A DNA stretch of 64,000 bases. Origin: a virus. A program made the position numbers and the translations under genes. The DNA is taken from the IMG/VR virus record IMGVR_UViG_3300043409_000928, positions 62,001 to 126,000 of that record. One strand, written 5' to 3'. The notes below the pieces were generated by a model. That model was not told the DNA's origin. It worked only from the letters and a program-made list of their open reading frames with translations, and did no database searches. Positions 43,283 to 52,986 of the stretch are shown one piece after another (within the stretch, counting starts at the first letter, position 1; each line of letters starts with the position of its first letter).

Positions 43283-46200
43283 TTAGTATACACCACCATC
43301 AATTGAACTTGATTCGTTTAGAACACCACCAGCTGTCAAGCTAGAAGTAGAGCTTACACGAACAAAGATATAATCGCCATCTGCAGGAGCTTCAGTCATA
43401 ACAATACTTGATACACTACTAGCTGTGACAAGTGTGTAAGAGTATGTAGGTGCTTGGATTAAACCGTTAATAAACACTTGCGTGTTATCAATTGAGCTTA
43501 CTTCAACACCTGTACTGAATGATGTAGTTGAACCGTTACCAGTGAAGTTTAATGTTGTGGCTGTAACAGCAATGTTCTGTGGAACAAAGTTAGAAAGCGC
43601 ACTAGACCAAACCAATGTGTAACCATCTTGCAAACCACTTGTTAAATCAACATCAGACAATGCACCAACGCTGGCGGCTGCAATACGAGCATCTGCACGA
43701 TTATTCGTGTAATACAAGTTAACTGCACCTTCATCAATTGCATCAGTGGTTGGTGTTACAAAGGTAAACACACCAGTTGCACTGTTGTAGGCTAAGATAT
43801 TAGCATCATCTGATGTTAATGTAATAGCTGAACGAGCCTGAGCATTTGTAAACCATTTGTTTGTACGACCAACATCAGAGATGTCATCACTTGTCAATAC
43901 AACAACGCCTGTTTGTGAGTTAACACTATGAACTGCGGCCAATGTACTGATAACACCAGTACTTGCATCATATACAATGTTACTACCGTTGCTGATGCTG
44001 TTACGAGCACGAGTTGTTGTGAAGTACTGGTTAGTTGCGCCTTCTACTACATCATCTGTAGTTGAATTAGCCAAGTTGAATACAAATACACCAGTTGCAC
44101 TGTCATATGACAATACTGAGTTTTTGCTTGTGGTCAAACTAACAGCGCCTCTGGCACGAGTATTAGTAAAGTATTGGTTAACTGGTGAAGCACCTTCTGC
44201 TACATCATCAGTAACCAATGAGTAACTGGCTCCCAATGCAATAGCATGACCGTTAACTGTAACTCCACTATTTGTCAAACTTGCATTTGGAATACTTGCA
44301 AGAGCAATAACACCAGTTGCTGAGTCATATGTAGCACCGCTTGCTGTTGTTGCGCTTAGGGCTTGACGAATATTTGCATCTGTCACTTTGGCGTATGTGA
44401 ATACACCTGCGGCATAAGTCAAATCACCCCAACCAGTACCACTTGTTGCGGCACTAAAGTGGGCGCGAGCTTCTGTAGCACTTGGACCTGTGTATGTAAA
44501 TGCACCAGTTGCTGAGTCATATGCAAAACTGCCATCACCACCTGCATCGACTCCACTTAATGCACCACGAGCACGAGTATTTGTAAAGTACATTGTACCA
44601 CTTGTTACTGTTGCGGCTGGATCTTCTGTTAGGTCACTGGTGTCATGATTACTAATATCACTTACTTGTCCTGTTACATTACCAGTCAATGGTGCTGTTA
44701 CACCAGCAAAAGTAACACTAGAACCTGTGCCAACTGCTTGACCAATTGCAACAGATGTACCAGTTACTGTAACGCCTGTACCAGCGGTAACCACTGTAAT
44801 GTCAGCACTACCATTGAAGCTTACGCCTTGAATATTACGGGCAGTTGCCAATGTTGTTGTTGTGGTTGCGTTACCAGTTAAGTCGCCGGTTACATTGCCT
44901 GTAACATTGCCTGTAACATTGCCTGTTAGGTTACCAGTAAATGTCGGAGCAGTCAATGTAGTTGTTACACTTAAACCACCTGTAATCGCAACAGTCTTGT
45001 TGAAGTTCCAGCTATCTGTACCACTTGCGTATGTTAATGTTGCACTGGCACCATCAACTGTTAAACCAGCACCATTGGCAGCGGCTGCGTTCGCGGCTCC
45101 CTTGGCAACTGTGATGTTTAAGTCATTGATTTCAACTATAGTTGATTGAATAGATGTTAGTGTACCTTGAACTGTTAAGTCGCCGCTAACTGTTACATCA
45201 CCAAAAGTAACGTCACTTGTTGTACCAACTGCTTGACCAATTTCAAATACACCTGTACCAGCTGTGTATGTTACACCTGTACCACCACTAACGTCTGCAC
45301 GAGTGCGGGCTGTTGTGTAGTATAGGTTAGCGCCTTCTGTAAGATTGGTAGTTGACTTGGTAGCTAACTGAGTATCAAATCTTGCTGTTGTGTAGTATAG
45401 ATTTGAGCCTTCTGCAAGATTGGTAGTTGACTTGGTAGCAAGTCTTGTGTCCCATCGTGCATCTGTCAAGTACTTGTTAGTACCACCAACAGCTTCAGCA
45501 ATGTCATCAGCGTTTAGTGTTGCACTACCACCTAAGGCAATAACAGCACCGTTGACTGTGACTGAGCTGTTTGTCAAACTTGCATTTGGAATACTTGCAA
45601 GAGCAATAACACCAGTTGCTGAGTCATATGTAGCACCGCTTGCTGTTGTAGCACTTAAATTACCACGAACATCAGCGGCTGTTACTTTGGCAAATGTAAC
45701 TACACCAGTTGCTGAGTCATATGTTAATCCACCAAAGCCAGTACCACTTGTTGCGGCACTTAATGCTTGACGAATGTTTGCATCTGTTACTTTTGCATAA
45801 GTGAATACGCCTGCGGCATAAGTCAAATCACCCCAACCAGTACCACTTGTTGCGGCGCTTACGTGAGCACGAACTTCTGTAGCACTTGGACCTGTGTACG
45901 TCATTACACCAGTTGCTGAGTTGTATGCAAAACTGCCGTCACCGCCTACATCAACTGCACTCAGTGCGGCTTGAGCACGAGCATTTGTAAAGTACATTGT
46001 ACCACTTGATGCTGTTGCGGCTGGATCTTCTATGACATCAGTTGTATCTGGAGCAATAATGTCAATGACACCTGTTCCAGAAGTATAGCTTAGGTTAGCC
46101 CAACCTGTTGCACTAATTGAAGCACGGGCTCTTGCATCTGTATAATATAAGTTTGTACCTTCAGCAATATCAGTTGTTGATGGCATTACAAAAGTAAACA

Positions 46201-47137
46201 CACCAGTTGAACTGTTATAGGCTAAAATACTAGAGTTGCCAGTTGTTAAACTTACTGCGCCACGGGCTCTTACATTGGTAAAATATAAGTTTGTACCTTC
46301 AGCAATGTCTGTAGTTGACAATACCACTGCATTAGTTTGTCCGTTAACTGACCAAACTGCGGCTTGTGTACTGATAATACCTGTTGCTGAATCATAAGCA
46401 ATATTGGAACCATTGCTTACACTTGCACGAGCACGGGCTGTTGTAAAGTACTGGTTAGTTGAACCTTCTGCTACTTTATCTGTGTCTTGCTTGGCAAAAG
46501 TAATGACACCAGTACCGCTACTGTATGTTAAAATACTAGCATCATCTGATGTTACGCTTACTGCGCCACGGGCTCTTGCATTACTAAAATATATATTAGT
46601 AGTGCCTTCTAATATGCCATCGCTGTTAGGATGTGAGTATGTAAACACACCAGTACCGCTGTTATATGCCAATACTGTGTTGTTGTCAGTTGTTAAAGTT
46701 ACTGCACTGCGGGCTCTTGTATTGGTAAAATATAGGTTATTTGAACCTTCTGCAACATCATCTGTACTATTGATGTCCTGTGCGTTGATTTCATTATCAA
46801 CATATTGCTTTGTTACGGCATGCATTGCACTTGATGGATCAGCATGTAGTGACAAAAAGCCAGACATTGAATCGCCAGCTTTGGCAACCTTGGCAGCTAA
46901 TGCATTGGTGATCGTAGTTGAAAAATCACCATCATTGGCCAGCGAAGTTGCTAGTTCAGATAGTGTGTCTAAAATACCAGGAGCACCATTAACTAAATTG
47001 GTGATACCTGTGGTAACGAACGCTGTGGAAGCAATTTGCGTTGTGTTTGCACCGGCCGATGCCGTTGGTGTTGTTGGTGAGCCGCTTAACGCAATTGACG
47101 TTTGAAGCGAGCTCGATTTTGCTCTAATTAAAGGCAT
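43283..47137 (-). CDS. Large repetitive tail fibre
   Basis: A 1,284-residue protein made of many repeats of the form 'D(I/V)AEG(T/S)NLYFTNxRARxAVS' and 'xYNSxTGVFTF', as in T4-type long fibre proteins of aquatic phages. A GNVTGNVTGNVTG run (near residue 745) is shared with the S74 fibre. A block of about 130 residues is duplicated inside the gene. The C-terminus (QVFINGLIQAPTYSY) also occurs in the 388-residue protein upstream as VTINGIQQDPFYSY. There is no S74 domain, so folding may need a separate chaperone. Confidence 0.85.
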   Translation of the reverse strand: MPLIRAKSSSLQTSIALSGSPTTPTASAGANTTQIASTAFVTTGITNLVNGAPGILDTLSELATSLANDGDFSTTITNALAAKVAKAGDSMSGFLSLHADPSSAMHAVTKQYVDNEINAQDINSTDDVAEGSNNLYFTNTRARSAVTLTTDNNTVLAYNSGTGVFTYSHPNSDGILEGTTNIYFSNARARGAVSVTSDDASILTYSSGTGVITFAKQDTDKVAEGSTNQYFTTARARASVSNGSNIAYDSATGIISTQAAVWSVNGQTNAVVLSTTDIAEGTNLYFTNVRARGAVSLTTGNSSILAYNSSTGVFTFVMPSTTDIAEGTNLYYTDARARASISATGWANLSYTSGTGVIDIIAPDTTDVIEDPAATASSGTMYFTNARAQAALSAVDVGGDGSFAYNSATGVMTYTGPSATEVRAHVSAATSGTGWGDLTYAAGVFTYAKVTDANIRQALSAATSGTGFGGLTYDSATGVVTFAKVTAADVRGNLSATTASGATYDSATGVIALASIPNASLTNSSVTVNGAVIALGGSATLNADDIAEAVGGTNKYLTDARWDTRLATKSTTNLAEGSNLYYTTARFDTQLATKSTTNLTEGANLYYTTARTRADVSGGTGVTYTAGTGVFEIGQAVGTTSDVTFGDVTVSGDLTVQGTLTSIQSTIVEINDLNITVAKGAANAAAANGAGLTVDGASATLTYASGTDSWNFNKTVAITGGLSVTTTLTAPTFTGNLTGNVTGNVTGNVTGDLTGNATTTTTLATARNIQGVSFNGSADITVVTAGTGVTVTGTSVAIGQAVGTGSSVTFAGVTAPLTGNVTGQVSDISNHDTSDLTEDPAATVTSGTMYFTNTRARGALSGVDAGGDGSFAYDSATGAFTYTGPSATEARAHFSAATSGTGWGDLTYAAGVFTYAKVTDANIRQALSATTASGATYDSATGVIALASIPNASLTNSGVTVNGHAIALGASYSLVTDDVAEGASPVNQYFTNTRARGAVSLTTSKNSVLSYDSATGVFVFNLANSTTDDVVEGATNQYFTTTRARNSISNGSNIVYDASTGVISTLAAVHSVNSQTGVVVLTSDDISDVGRTNKWFTNAQARSAITLTSDDANILAYNSATGVFTFVTPTTDAIDEGAVNLYYTNNRADARIAAASVGALSDVDLTSGLQDGYTLVWSSALSNFVPQNIAVTATTLNFTGNGSTTSFSTGVEVSSIDNTQVFINGLIQAPTYSYTLVTASSVSSIVMTEAPADGDYIFVRVSSTSSLTAGGVLNESSSIDGGVY
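44270..46030 (-). repeat. Internal duplication in the large fibre gene
   Basis: A block around 44270-44635 is closely repeated around 45560-46035. Stretches of more than 60 bp are identical (for example starting at about 44280 and 45580), and a further unit is inserted in the second copy. This suggests recent unequal recombination. Confidence 0.75.
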
Positions 47138-47154
47138 TTTTTGTATCCTCGTTG

Positions 47155-47186
47155 GTTAGATTTCTAGTGAAATCTAAATTCTAAAA
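47155..47186 (-). other. Leader hairpin of the large fibre gene
   Basis: A 9-bp stem TTAGATTTC/GAAATCTAA with a 4-nt loop lies in the leader, ahead of the AGGA ribosome-binding site of the ATG at 47137. No good late octamer is seen in the 88-nt gap. Confidence 0.55.
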
Positions 47187-47225
47187 TTAGCATTTTTAAG
47201 TGTGGTGCCGCCACCATGAGAATAA

Positions 47226-48392
47226 TTATAATACTAGTAACCAGAAATTTTTCGTTATATCAACGCTTCCGTTACTAGCTGTTACTTTTAACTCATATCG
47301 ACTAGGGCTACTGTTCTGAGGCGCAGTTCCTACGATGTGAGTCCCACTAATTGATAACCAATTAAGTGATGTTCCTCCTGCATTGGCAGGTTCAATTATA
47401 ATACTTACAGCGTTATTTACACTCAAAGTAAAATTAATGGTGTCTCCAGCACTAAAAGCCCCTATATAGGAAACTGATTTTGTCCAATAGGGTTTAGAGC
47501 TGGCATAGTTAATAAGTTTTGGAAATACAAATTCATTTCCAGTGGTATCTATCAGAGTTAAATCTTGTTCTGAGTTCCACATTGACAAGGTCATCAATGC
47601 TGTCTCTATCATTAATTGCATTATGTTTGCAGATGGATAGTCAATCCTTGTGATATTTAAGTTTCCAATACGAGCACCGGTTCCAAAAGCAATATCAGTT
47701 GCTGTTATACTAATTGTAGTATATCCTGATAATGTACCATACGATACTCCAGTCACTGTTGGTCTTGGACGATCACTGGTAACTGTGCTTTTTAAAATCT
47801 TAATTTGTATTCTATCGCCTGTAGTTGGTGCTTCGTCAAACACCACAATGTGACTGTCTATTAAGTTGTAACTGTAAAATGGATCTTGTTGTATACCATT
47901 GATAGTAACCACCAACAGGTGTACAGAACTGGATGTGACTTCAATATCAAATGATAATGTGCTATCATCACCAACAAAGTTTTTTGTTGTGGCGATAAAA
48001 GTTTGCGTTTGATTTCTAAATTGTCCAGCATCAATATCAAATGATAATACTTGACCGCTGGTTGGTGTAGAAATAATTACATCAGTTAATGCATTTAGAT
48101 CTAGGTTATCAATTTTAAGACTTAACGCAGATCCAGGGCCTGTGGCACTAATTATATCTGTTGCAATTTTATTATCAACGTAAACTTCATCTGTAATTGT
48201 TTGCCAATTACTTCCATCAAAATATTCTGGCTTTGTTACAATTTGATCAAATCTGATATGGCCACCAACTGCACCCAATGGGCGAGCAGTTTGAGCGCCG
48301 GATGGTAATGCCAATGCACCAGTTGCATCAATTGTTAACACACCAGAGTCTGGTGTAATTGATTCTTGTGCGTGATTGGTACTTATTGACAT
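47226..48392 (-). CDS. Fibre or adhesin protein with Ig-like C-terminal domain
   Basis: A 388-residue protein. The N-terminus (LTIDATGALALPSGAQTARP, GGHIRFDQI...YFDGSNWQTI) is a fibre attachment-like domain. A middle domain has VTINGIQQDPFYSYNLIDSHIVVFDEAP. The C-terminal 90 residues (LNWLSISGTHIVGTAPQ...YELKVTASNGS) look like a putative-Ig (He_PIG-type) domain. It may be a fibre hinge or baseplate-proximal segment. Its start overlaps the holin stop (TAATG). Confidence 0.65.
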   Translation of the reverse strand: MSISTNHAQESITPDSGVLTIDATGALALPSGAQTARPLGAVGGHIRFDQIVTKPEYFDGSNWQTITDEVYVDNKIATDIISATGPGSALSLKIDNLDLNALTDVIISTPTSGQVLSFDIDAGQFRNQTQTFIATTKNFVGDDSTLSFDIEVTSSSVHLLVVTINGIQQDPFYSYNLIDSHIVVFDEAPTTGDRIQIKILKSTVTSDRPRPTVTGVSYGTLSGYTTISITATDIAFGTGARIGNLNITRIDYPSANIMQLMIETALMTLSMWNSEQDLTLIDTTGNEFVFPKLINYASSKPYWTKSVSYIGAFSAGDTINFTLSVNNAVSIIIEPANAGGTSLNWLSISGTHIVGTAPQNSSPSRYELKVTASNGSVDITKNFWLLVL

Positions 48393-48838
48393 TAGCTTTT
48401 ACCTGCAATCTTTTCTTGACTACGACCGTATGCGGCCAGTCCCAACACAGCACCCATGGCAATGTGATACAGGCCTGCACCTTGCAGGGTTAGAGGACTC
48501 CATTGGCTAGTTACTTGGCCGCCTTGTACTGCTTGAAGTACACTCCATAAAATTGGGAATATAACAAAGTCTGTGGCACAGGTGACCATATAGATAAATG
48601 CCATCATTGGGCGCCATTTTGAGTTAATGAAGTTGCCAAACTTATCATCTGTTGCCAAAGTGTTTGTAGCACCCATTACTGCTACTTGTGCGGCCGCATC
48701 TGCTACTGCTTTTGTTTTTGCGGCTTCATCTGCACTGGACCAACCACCCTGAGCCACTCTTTGATCTACATTCAGTTGAACTTGAGGACTTAATGCATTA
48801 AATGCACCACTGTCGTCATAATTTTCTAATTTTGGCAT
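48392..48838 (-). CDS. Holin, 3-TM GTA-holin type
   Basis: A 148-residue protein. After a soluble N-terminus, residues about 72-105 (NSKWRPMMAFIYMVTCATDF followed by VIFPILWSVL) and 118-138 (LYHIAMGAVLGLAAYG) form two or three membrane segments, ending in RSQEKIAGKS. The N-S-K-W-R-P-M-M start is the signature of the gene-transfer-agent-type holin family. It should form inner-membrane lesions for lysis timing. The lytic enzyme is not next to it. A late octamer GGTAAATA precedes it. Confidence 0.82.
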   Translation of the reverse strand: MPKLENYDDSGAFNALSPQVQLNVDQRVAQGGWSSADEAAKTKAVADAAAQVAVMGATNTLATDDKFGNFINSKWRPMMAFIYMVTCATDFVIFPILWSVLQAVQGGQVTSQWSPLTLQGAGLYHIAMGAVLGLAAYGRSQEKIAGKS

Positions 48839-48856
48839 AATAGCTCTCCTATGAAC

Positions 48857-48864
48857 TATTTACC
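48857..48864 (-). promoter_or_regulatory. Late-type promoter GGTAAATA of the holin
   Basis: It lies 18 nt upstream of the ATG at 48838. A small stem AATAGTTC/GAGCTATT places the AGGAGA ribosome-binding site in its loop. Confidence 0.65.
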
Positions 48865-48870
48865 AGAGGA

Positions 48871-49101
48871 TCATTTTTTTGGTTTAAAAAAGTTGTATGC
48901 CGACTGTGAAATTTCTGATATAAAGTCATTACTTGGTGCAACTTTACCCCATTTTCCTACAGGACAAGATTCATTTGCCAGTGTTACTTTTAAATTAACT
49001 AAACAACCACACTGTCTGCATTGTTTTGCAGGACGATAGTACCATTCACACTTTTGGCATTGCCCTGCTCGTTCTAATCTTATTTGCATTGATGTAAACA
49101 T
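48871..49101 (-). CDS. Cys-rich zinc-ribbon-like protein (DUF6171-like)
   Basis: A 76-residue protein with C-x2-C (QCQKCEWYY), then C-x2-C-x-C (QCRQCGC) and CPVGKW. This is the pattern of a small family of zinc-ribbon proteins found in T4-like phages next to head genes. It probably binds zinc; role unknown. Starts at residue 1 or 5 are possible because both are methionine. It is separated from gp23 by a terminator. Confidence 0.6.
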   Translation of the reverse strand: MFTSMQIRLERAGQCQKCEWYYRPAKQCRQCGCLVNLKVTLANESCPVGKWGKVAPSNDFISEISQSAYNFFKPKK

Positions 49102-49114
49102 ATAATTTACTTAC

Positions 49115-49143
49115 TCATAAGAAAAGGCTCCAAAGAGCCTTTT
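49115..49143 (-). terminator. Rho-independent terminator after gp23
   Basis: Stem AAAAGGCTC/GAGCCTTTT with loop CAAA (49122-49143) uses the same AAGGCTC/GAGCCTT core as those at 8524 and 9585. On the minus strand it is followed by CTTATGAG. Confidence 0.88.
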
Positions 49144-49178
49144 CTGTCTAACACTTAAACTTAACTAATCTTGTAAGA

Positions 49179-50378
49179 TTAGATGAAGCTTAGGCTTGTG
49201 CTATCAATAGCGATAGTGTTTACATAATCAGCCGCATTACCTAAAGAGGAACCTGCATTTGACAATTCAACATATCCATAACGAGTCATGAAGCTTACTG
49301 TTGGCTCGAATGTTGCTGGATCTAAAATAACACCAGAACTCATCAATGGAATGTATGGGCAATAAAATGCTGGAGCATCCATCTCGTTTGCGCCTTTGTA
49401 ACCAACTAGCACTGGACTTGCATCGCCTGCATAGTGGTTTACATAAACACGAACTGAGCTGTTTAATGTACCAACAAACTTAGTATTTGTTGGGGCTTCA
49501 AATGTACCTTCTGTTGTACGAGCAAATGCGCTGGTAGTGGCAGATTGTAGAATTGTTAAAGCTGTTGGGCTAACAACGATGTAGTTACCAGCACCACGAC
49601 GTGTGCGGGCGGCAATATCGTTAGCGGCACGGTTTACTAATACTGCAAGTGCGGCGTGTTGATCACCAACAAAGTTGGCTTGACCTGATACTGCTGACTG
49701 ATCGTATGTACCAAAAGCAGAACCTGCCAAGTTGATCAATGAACCGATAACTTCTTGGTCGATTTCAGCAGTAATTTCTTGTGCTAGAGCGGCCATGATT
49801 TCAGCTTCAACATCAACACCGTGGATGGCTTGAGCGTCTTGAGCCGCTTCAAATGTCCAACGAGCTGACAACTTGCGTGATTTAGCTTCAACAGTCTCTT
49901 TCAAGATCTGGATGTTCATCTTTCTGCCGCCGGCACCTTCTAAGGTACCTGTGGCTTCAGCTTTACCAGCTGTGCTACCAGAATACTGAGTAGCGATGCT
50001 GAATGGGCTTAGTGCTTCATCGCTGGCTGTAACAGCTTTACCGATGTTGCCGTCTGCGGCTGAACTTGCACTTACTGATTCTGCATAACGCACACGCAAT
50101 GTGTGGATCTGAGAAACTGGGCCTTGCATTGGTTGTACACCAACTAATTCGTTAGCAATGGTTGTTGGCATTACACGACGAATAACTGGCAAAATAACCT
50201 TGTTTAGTACGCTGATGTTACCAGAAGCTGTACCACCGGCAGTGGCTGTTTCTGTCAAATACTTCTTAGTATTTTCTAAGCATACTTCCATTGTAGTCTT
50301 ACGCTGACCACTTAGACCTTCTAAAAGGGCTGATTTAGTAGCTGACCAATTTTTAGCTTCAAATAGAGCTTGTGACAT
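49179..50378 (-). CDS. 23: Major capsid protein precursor gp23
   Basis: A 399-residue protein in the T4 gp23 family (HK97 fold). It has an N-terminal propeptide expected to be cut by gp21, then NKVILPVIRRVMPTTIANELVGVQPM, and SAVSGQANF-type regions. The C-terminal ILDPATFEPTVSFMTRYGYVELSNAG is typical of gp23. It is shorter than T4 gp23 (521 residues) because the insertion domain is largely missing, as in marine relatives. It is the last gene of the head operon and its message ends at a strong terminator. Confidence 0.95.
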   Translation of the reverse strand: MSQALFEAKNWSATKSALLEGLSGQRKTTMEVCLENTKKYLTETATAGGTASGNISVLNKVILPVIRRVMPTTIANELVGVQPMQGPVSQIHTLRVRYAESVSASSAADGNIGKAVTASDEALSPFSIATQYSGSTAGKAEATGTLEGAGGRKMNIQILKETVEAKSRKLSARWTFEAAQDAQAIHGVDVEAEIMAALAQEITAEIDQEVIGSLINLAGSAFGTYDQSAVSGQANFVGDQHAALAVLVNRAANDIAARTRRGAGNYIVVSPTALTILQSATTSAFARTTEGTFEAPTNTKFVGTLNSSVRVYVNHYAGDASPVLVGYKGANEMDAPAFYCPYIPLMSSGVILDPATFEPTVSFMTRYGYVELSNAGSSLGNAADYVNTIAIDSTSLSFI

Positions 50379-50395
50379 TTTGTATGTCTCCTTAA

Positions 50396-51508
50396 TTAAT
50401 TCTTAATACCAGCGAGTTTACGAAGTTGTTGAATTGTTTCATCAGCTTCGGCTGGGATGGCAACGATCTCTACTAGAGATTTGTTACCGGTAATCACAGT
50501 CTTCTGCGATTGGTGTCCTTCAATAAGTTGTTTCTTCTCTCGACGAACTTCCTCATTTAAGACAGACGGCAAGTATTTCTGGAAATGGTCTTTTAGTTTA
50601 GTAGTATCAGTACCTTCTAATAACTCTTCCATTACACCACGTTTGTCTTTTGACAATGGTGAGCATAATTCTTGCATAACGCGAACTCGCTGTGCTTGAT
50701 CTTCCGCAATGCGCTGATGACGAAGCGACTCGCTAATTTGTACTTCTTTTTGTGTTAGTTTTGTATTAGCCTCGGCCAATTGGCCTTGAATTTCGATAAT
50801 TGATTTGTTAAGTTGGCTAACGGCAGTGCCGTCTGCAAACTTAGATGCCATAAATTCTGCGGCAAACGCTTCCATGATCTTGCGACCAAAGTTGTTTTCT
50901 TTTGCTTCACGAATATCTGTTTTTAACTGTGTCATTTCTTTTCTAAATGATTCAGCAACCAAGGTATTAACTTTTTCGCTTGCTTTCTTAACAAAAGCTA
51001 CCTTAGTTTCATTAATTGCTTTACGACCTTCTGCAACTAGTTTAACACGAGCTTCTACTAGTTTCTTGTGATCTTCATGTAATTCACTTAGTTCACCTGT
51101 TAGTTTGCGTAATGCAAATTCTTCAAGTTGACCAATTGCTACTTTAGAAGCTGTACGATCTGAACGAAGTTCGCTGATTTCTTTTGTTAAAGTTCCAACA
51201 ACTAGCTTTTGTAACAAAGCTGTATCTTCTTTGATCTTGGCGGCATACTTTGTGCGCTGTCCAACTGCTTCTTCACGCAATGTTTTTAATTCTGTTGCAC
51301 CGGCACTGATAGTGTCTTGCATTAACTTATCCATTGCTTCAATAAGTTGACCTTTATCGTGATCGTAGCGTGTAGCAAATTCTTCACGCAGTTCTGCCGT
51401 GATGTTTTCACGGCTTTCGGCTAAATGTTTATCCCAAGCGGTGTTGATATTATCGCGCACCTCTTCGGACAAAACTACTGAACCGAGCATTTCTGTAAAT
51501 TGACTCAT
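50396..51508 (-). CDS. 22: Prohead scaffold protein gp22-like
   Basis: A 370-residue, almost entirely helical, highly charged protein with long coiled-coil stretches (residues about 15-290). It lies between the protease and capsid genes, the position of the gp22 core scaffold in T4. It contains several (L/I)-x-E sites of the type cut by gp21. The C-terminus IQQLRKLAGIKN shares a LAG(I) motif with the acidic protein at 23438-24820. The start at 51508 follows an AGGAGAT Shine-Dalgarno. Confidence 0.85.
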   Translation of the reverse strand: MSQFTEMLGSVVLSEEVRDNINTAWDKHLAESRENITAELREEFATRYDHDKGQLIEAMDKLMQDTISAGATELKTLREEAVGQRTKYAAKIKEDTALLQKLVVGTLTKEISELRSDRTASKVAIGQLEEFALRKLTGELSELHEDHKKLVEARVKLVAEGRKAINETKVAFVKKASEKVNTLVAESFRKEMTQLKTDIREAKENNFGRKIMEAFAAEFMASKFADGTAVSQLNKSIIEIQGQLAEANTKLTQKEVQISESLRHQRIAEDQAQRVRVMQELCSPLSKDKRGVMEELLEGTDTTKLKDHFQKYLPSVLNEEVRREKKQLIEGHQSQKTVITGNKSLVEIVAIPAEADETIQQLRKLAGIKN

Positions 51509-51521
51509 TATAGTAATCTCC

Positions 51522-52163
51522 TCAGACTTTTCTTAAACTTGAAATGAATTTTGATACTTCATTTTCAAGATGTTTTTGTGCGGACCGATCGTGGTTCACC
51601 GCGTAGGCCACATCCATTAGAGCGGCACGTCTACGACTGCCCATTACTCTTTCATAAATTGCGGTAGGGTAGGCTTCTGGAGCACTGGGTTGTGCTACAA
51701 CGTCAACTGTTACGATTTCAAACTCGGAAACATTACCAGATTCCTGGACATTTCCTGAACCGCGACTGCTGACACCTAACTTAACACCACTTTCAAGTAA
51801 TGTTTTGATAATGTTACCCATCGGAGTTGGAATAAGTTTTAATTTACCATATCCATTGGGGCCATCCATCCACATCTCAGTGACCATATGACTTACTCGG
51901 TCAATGTTCACTTGTAGATCGTCTGGATGATCTGCTTCTCCTAATACGGACAAGCCACTATCTAGTCGTTTTCGAATGCTCTCTACAGCATTGGCAATTT
52001 CGTTAACAGGGTAAATGCGCGAATTATGATTGCGTACTCCGCCTTGTATAAAAACGCCTTTCATGTAGAGATCCTTACCGCCACTGGCCGAGTCTTTAGA
52101 TTCGACAACCATAGCTGCCTGATCAAAAGTTAAGTGTTCGCGTAGTGGCTGTAGGTTCTGCAT
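51522..52163 (-). CDS. 21: Prohead maturation protease gp21
   Basis: A 213-residue serine protease of the T4 gp21 (S77/S78-like) type. The catalytic histidine is in GEADHP and the serine in LGVSSRGSG. The motif TVDVVAQPSAPEAYP supplies the conserved aspartate region. It degrades the scaffold and trims gp23 after prohead assembly. It starts 3 nt after the stop of the acidic core gene. Length equals T4 gp21 (212). Confidence 0.93.
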   Translation of the reverse strand: MQNLQPLREHLTFDQAAMVVESKDSASGGKDLYMKGVFIQGGVRNHNSRIYPVNEIANAVESIRKRLDSGLSVLGEADHPDDLQVNIDRVSHMVTEMWMDGPNGYGKLKLIPTPMGNIIKTLLESGVKLGVSSRGSGNVQESGNVSEFEIVTVDVVAQPSAPEAYPTAIYERVMGSRRRAALMDVAYAVNHDRSAQKHLENEVSKFISSLRKV

Positions 52164-52166
52164 GGT

Positions 52167-52847
52167 TTAACCTTTTGTTGAAACTTTGCTAAGAGCTGGC
52201 TTAGTAGTGCCGCCCATGTCTTGTGCTTTTGGTGCTTTAGCTGGTGATGTACCACTAGCTGTACCTTCTGCTGATCCACCTGCAAAGTTTGTTGCTGGAC
52301 GGGCCATCATCGGGTTGCGTTTAGCAACTGGACTTTGTTTTTCATCGGCTTTGTCGCCGTTGTCTGGGGAAGAAACTTTGGTTAATTCTGCAGATTCTTC
52401 AATGCTTTCTGGCATATCTTCAGGAGCAACTTCTGTATCATCTACAGGAGCTTCTTCTTCGCCGCCAACCATTTGTTCAAATTCTGCTTTTAATTTTGCT
52501 AATGCGGATTCAACATCCATCATTGCATCTGCAACATCGCCTGCATCTGCATCAACTGGCGCTTCTGCACCCATATCAGCACCTAAATCGGCTGTTGCGG
52601 CTTCGTCATCGCCCATTTCTGGTGCAACTTCTTCGTCGCCTTCTTCAGTTAAATCTGCATCTACTTCATCAGATAAATCAGAAATAGCGTTTAAATCTTC
52701 GTCTTCGAAGTTGATGTCATCTGCCATAATATCTTCATAGACTTGACGGCCGATTCCAACATAGTAATCATGTAACAATGCAGAGGCTTTATCCTCTTCT
52801 TTATTTAGAAGGTGATCCAATGCTTGTTCGAGAACTGTTTTGCTCAT
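52167..52847 (-). CDS. Acidic prohead core-like protein
   Basis: A 226-residue, very acidic protein. The N-terminal 45 residues (LEQALDHLLNKEEDKASALLHDYYV) resemble the start of the gp67/gp68-type small core proteins. The middle is an Asp/Glu/Ala-rich segment (residues about 45-145), and the end is Pro/Ala/Lys-rich. It is likely an internal scaffold component degraded by gp21. It has an AAGGAGA Shine-Dalgarno and a leader hairpin (GCACAC/GTGTGT) around 52874-52895. Confidence 0.6.
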   Translation of the reverse strand: MSKTVLEQALDHLLNKEEDKASALLHDYYVGIGRQVYEDIMADDINFEDEDLNAISDLSDEVDADLTEEGDEEVAPEMGDDEAATADLGADMGAEAPVDADAGDVADAMMDVESALAKLKAEFEQMVGGEEEAPVDDTEVAPEDMPESIEESAELTKVSSPDNGDKADEKQSPVAKRNPMMARPATNFAGGSAEGTASGTSPAKAPKAQDMGGTTKPALSKVSTKG

Positions 52848-52986
52848 TTATATGTCTCCTTGCGCTAAGGGGTACACACCACATTAAGAGTGTGCTTTAC
52901 CAATAACTACTTACAGAAGGCACACTTAAATGATGCTGAAATGGCAGTAAAAACGGAGTTTTTGACAGTTATGTTACGATGATAAA

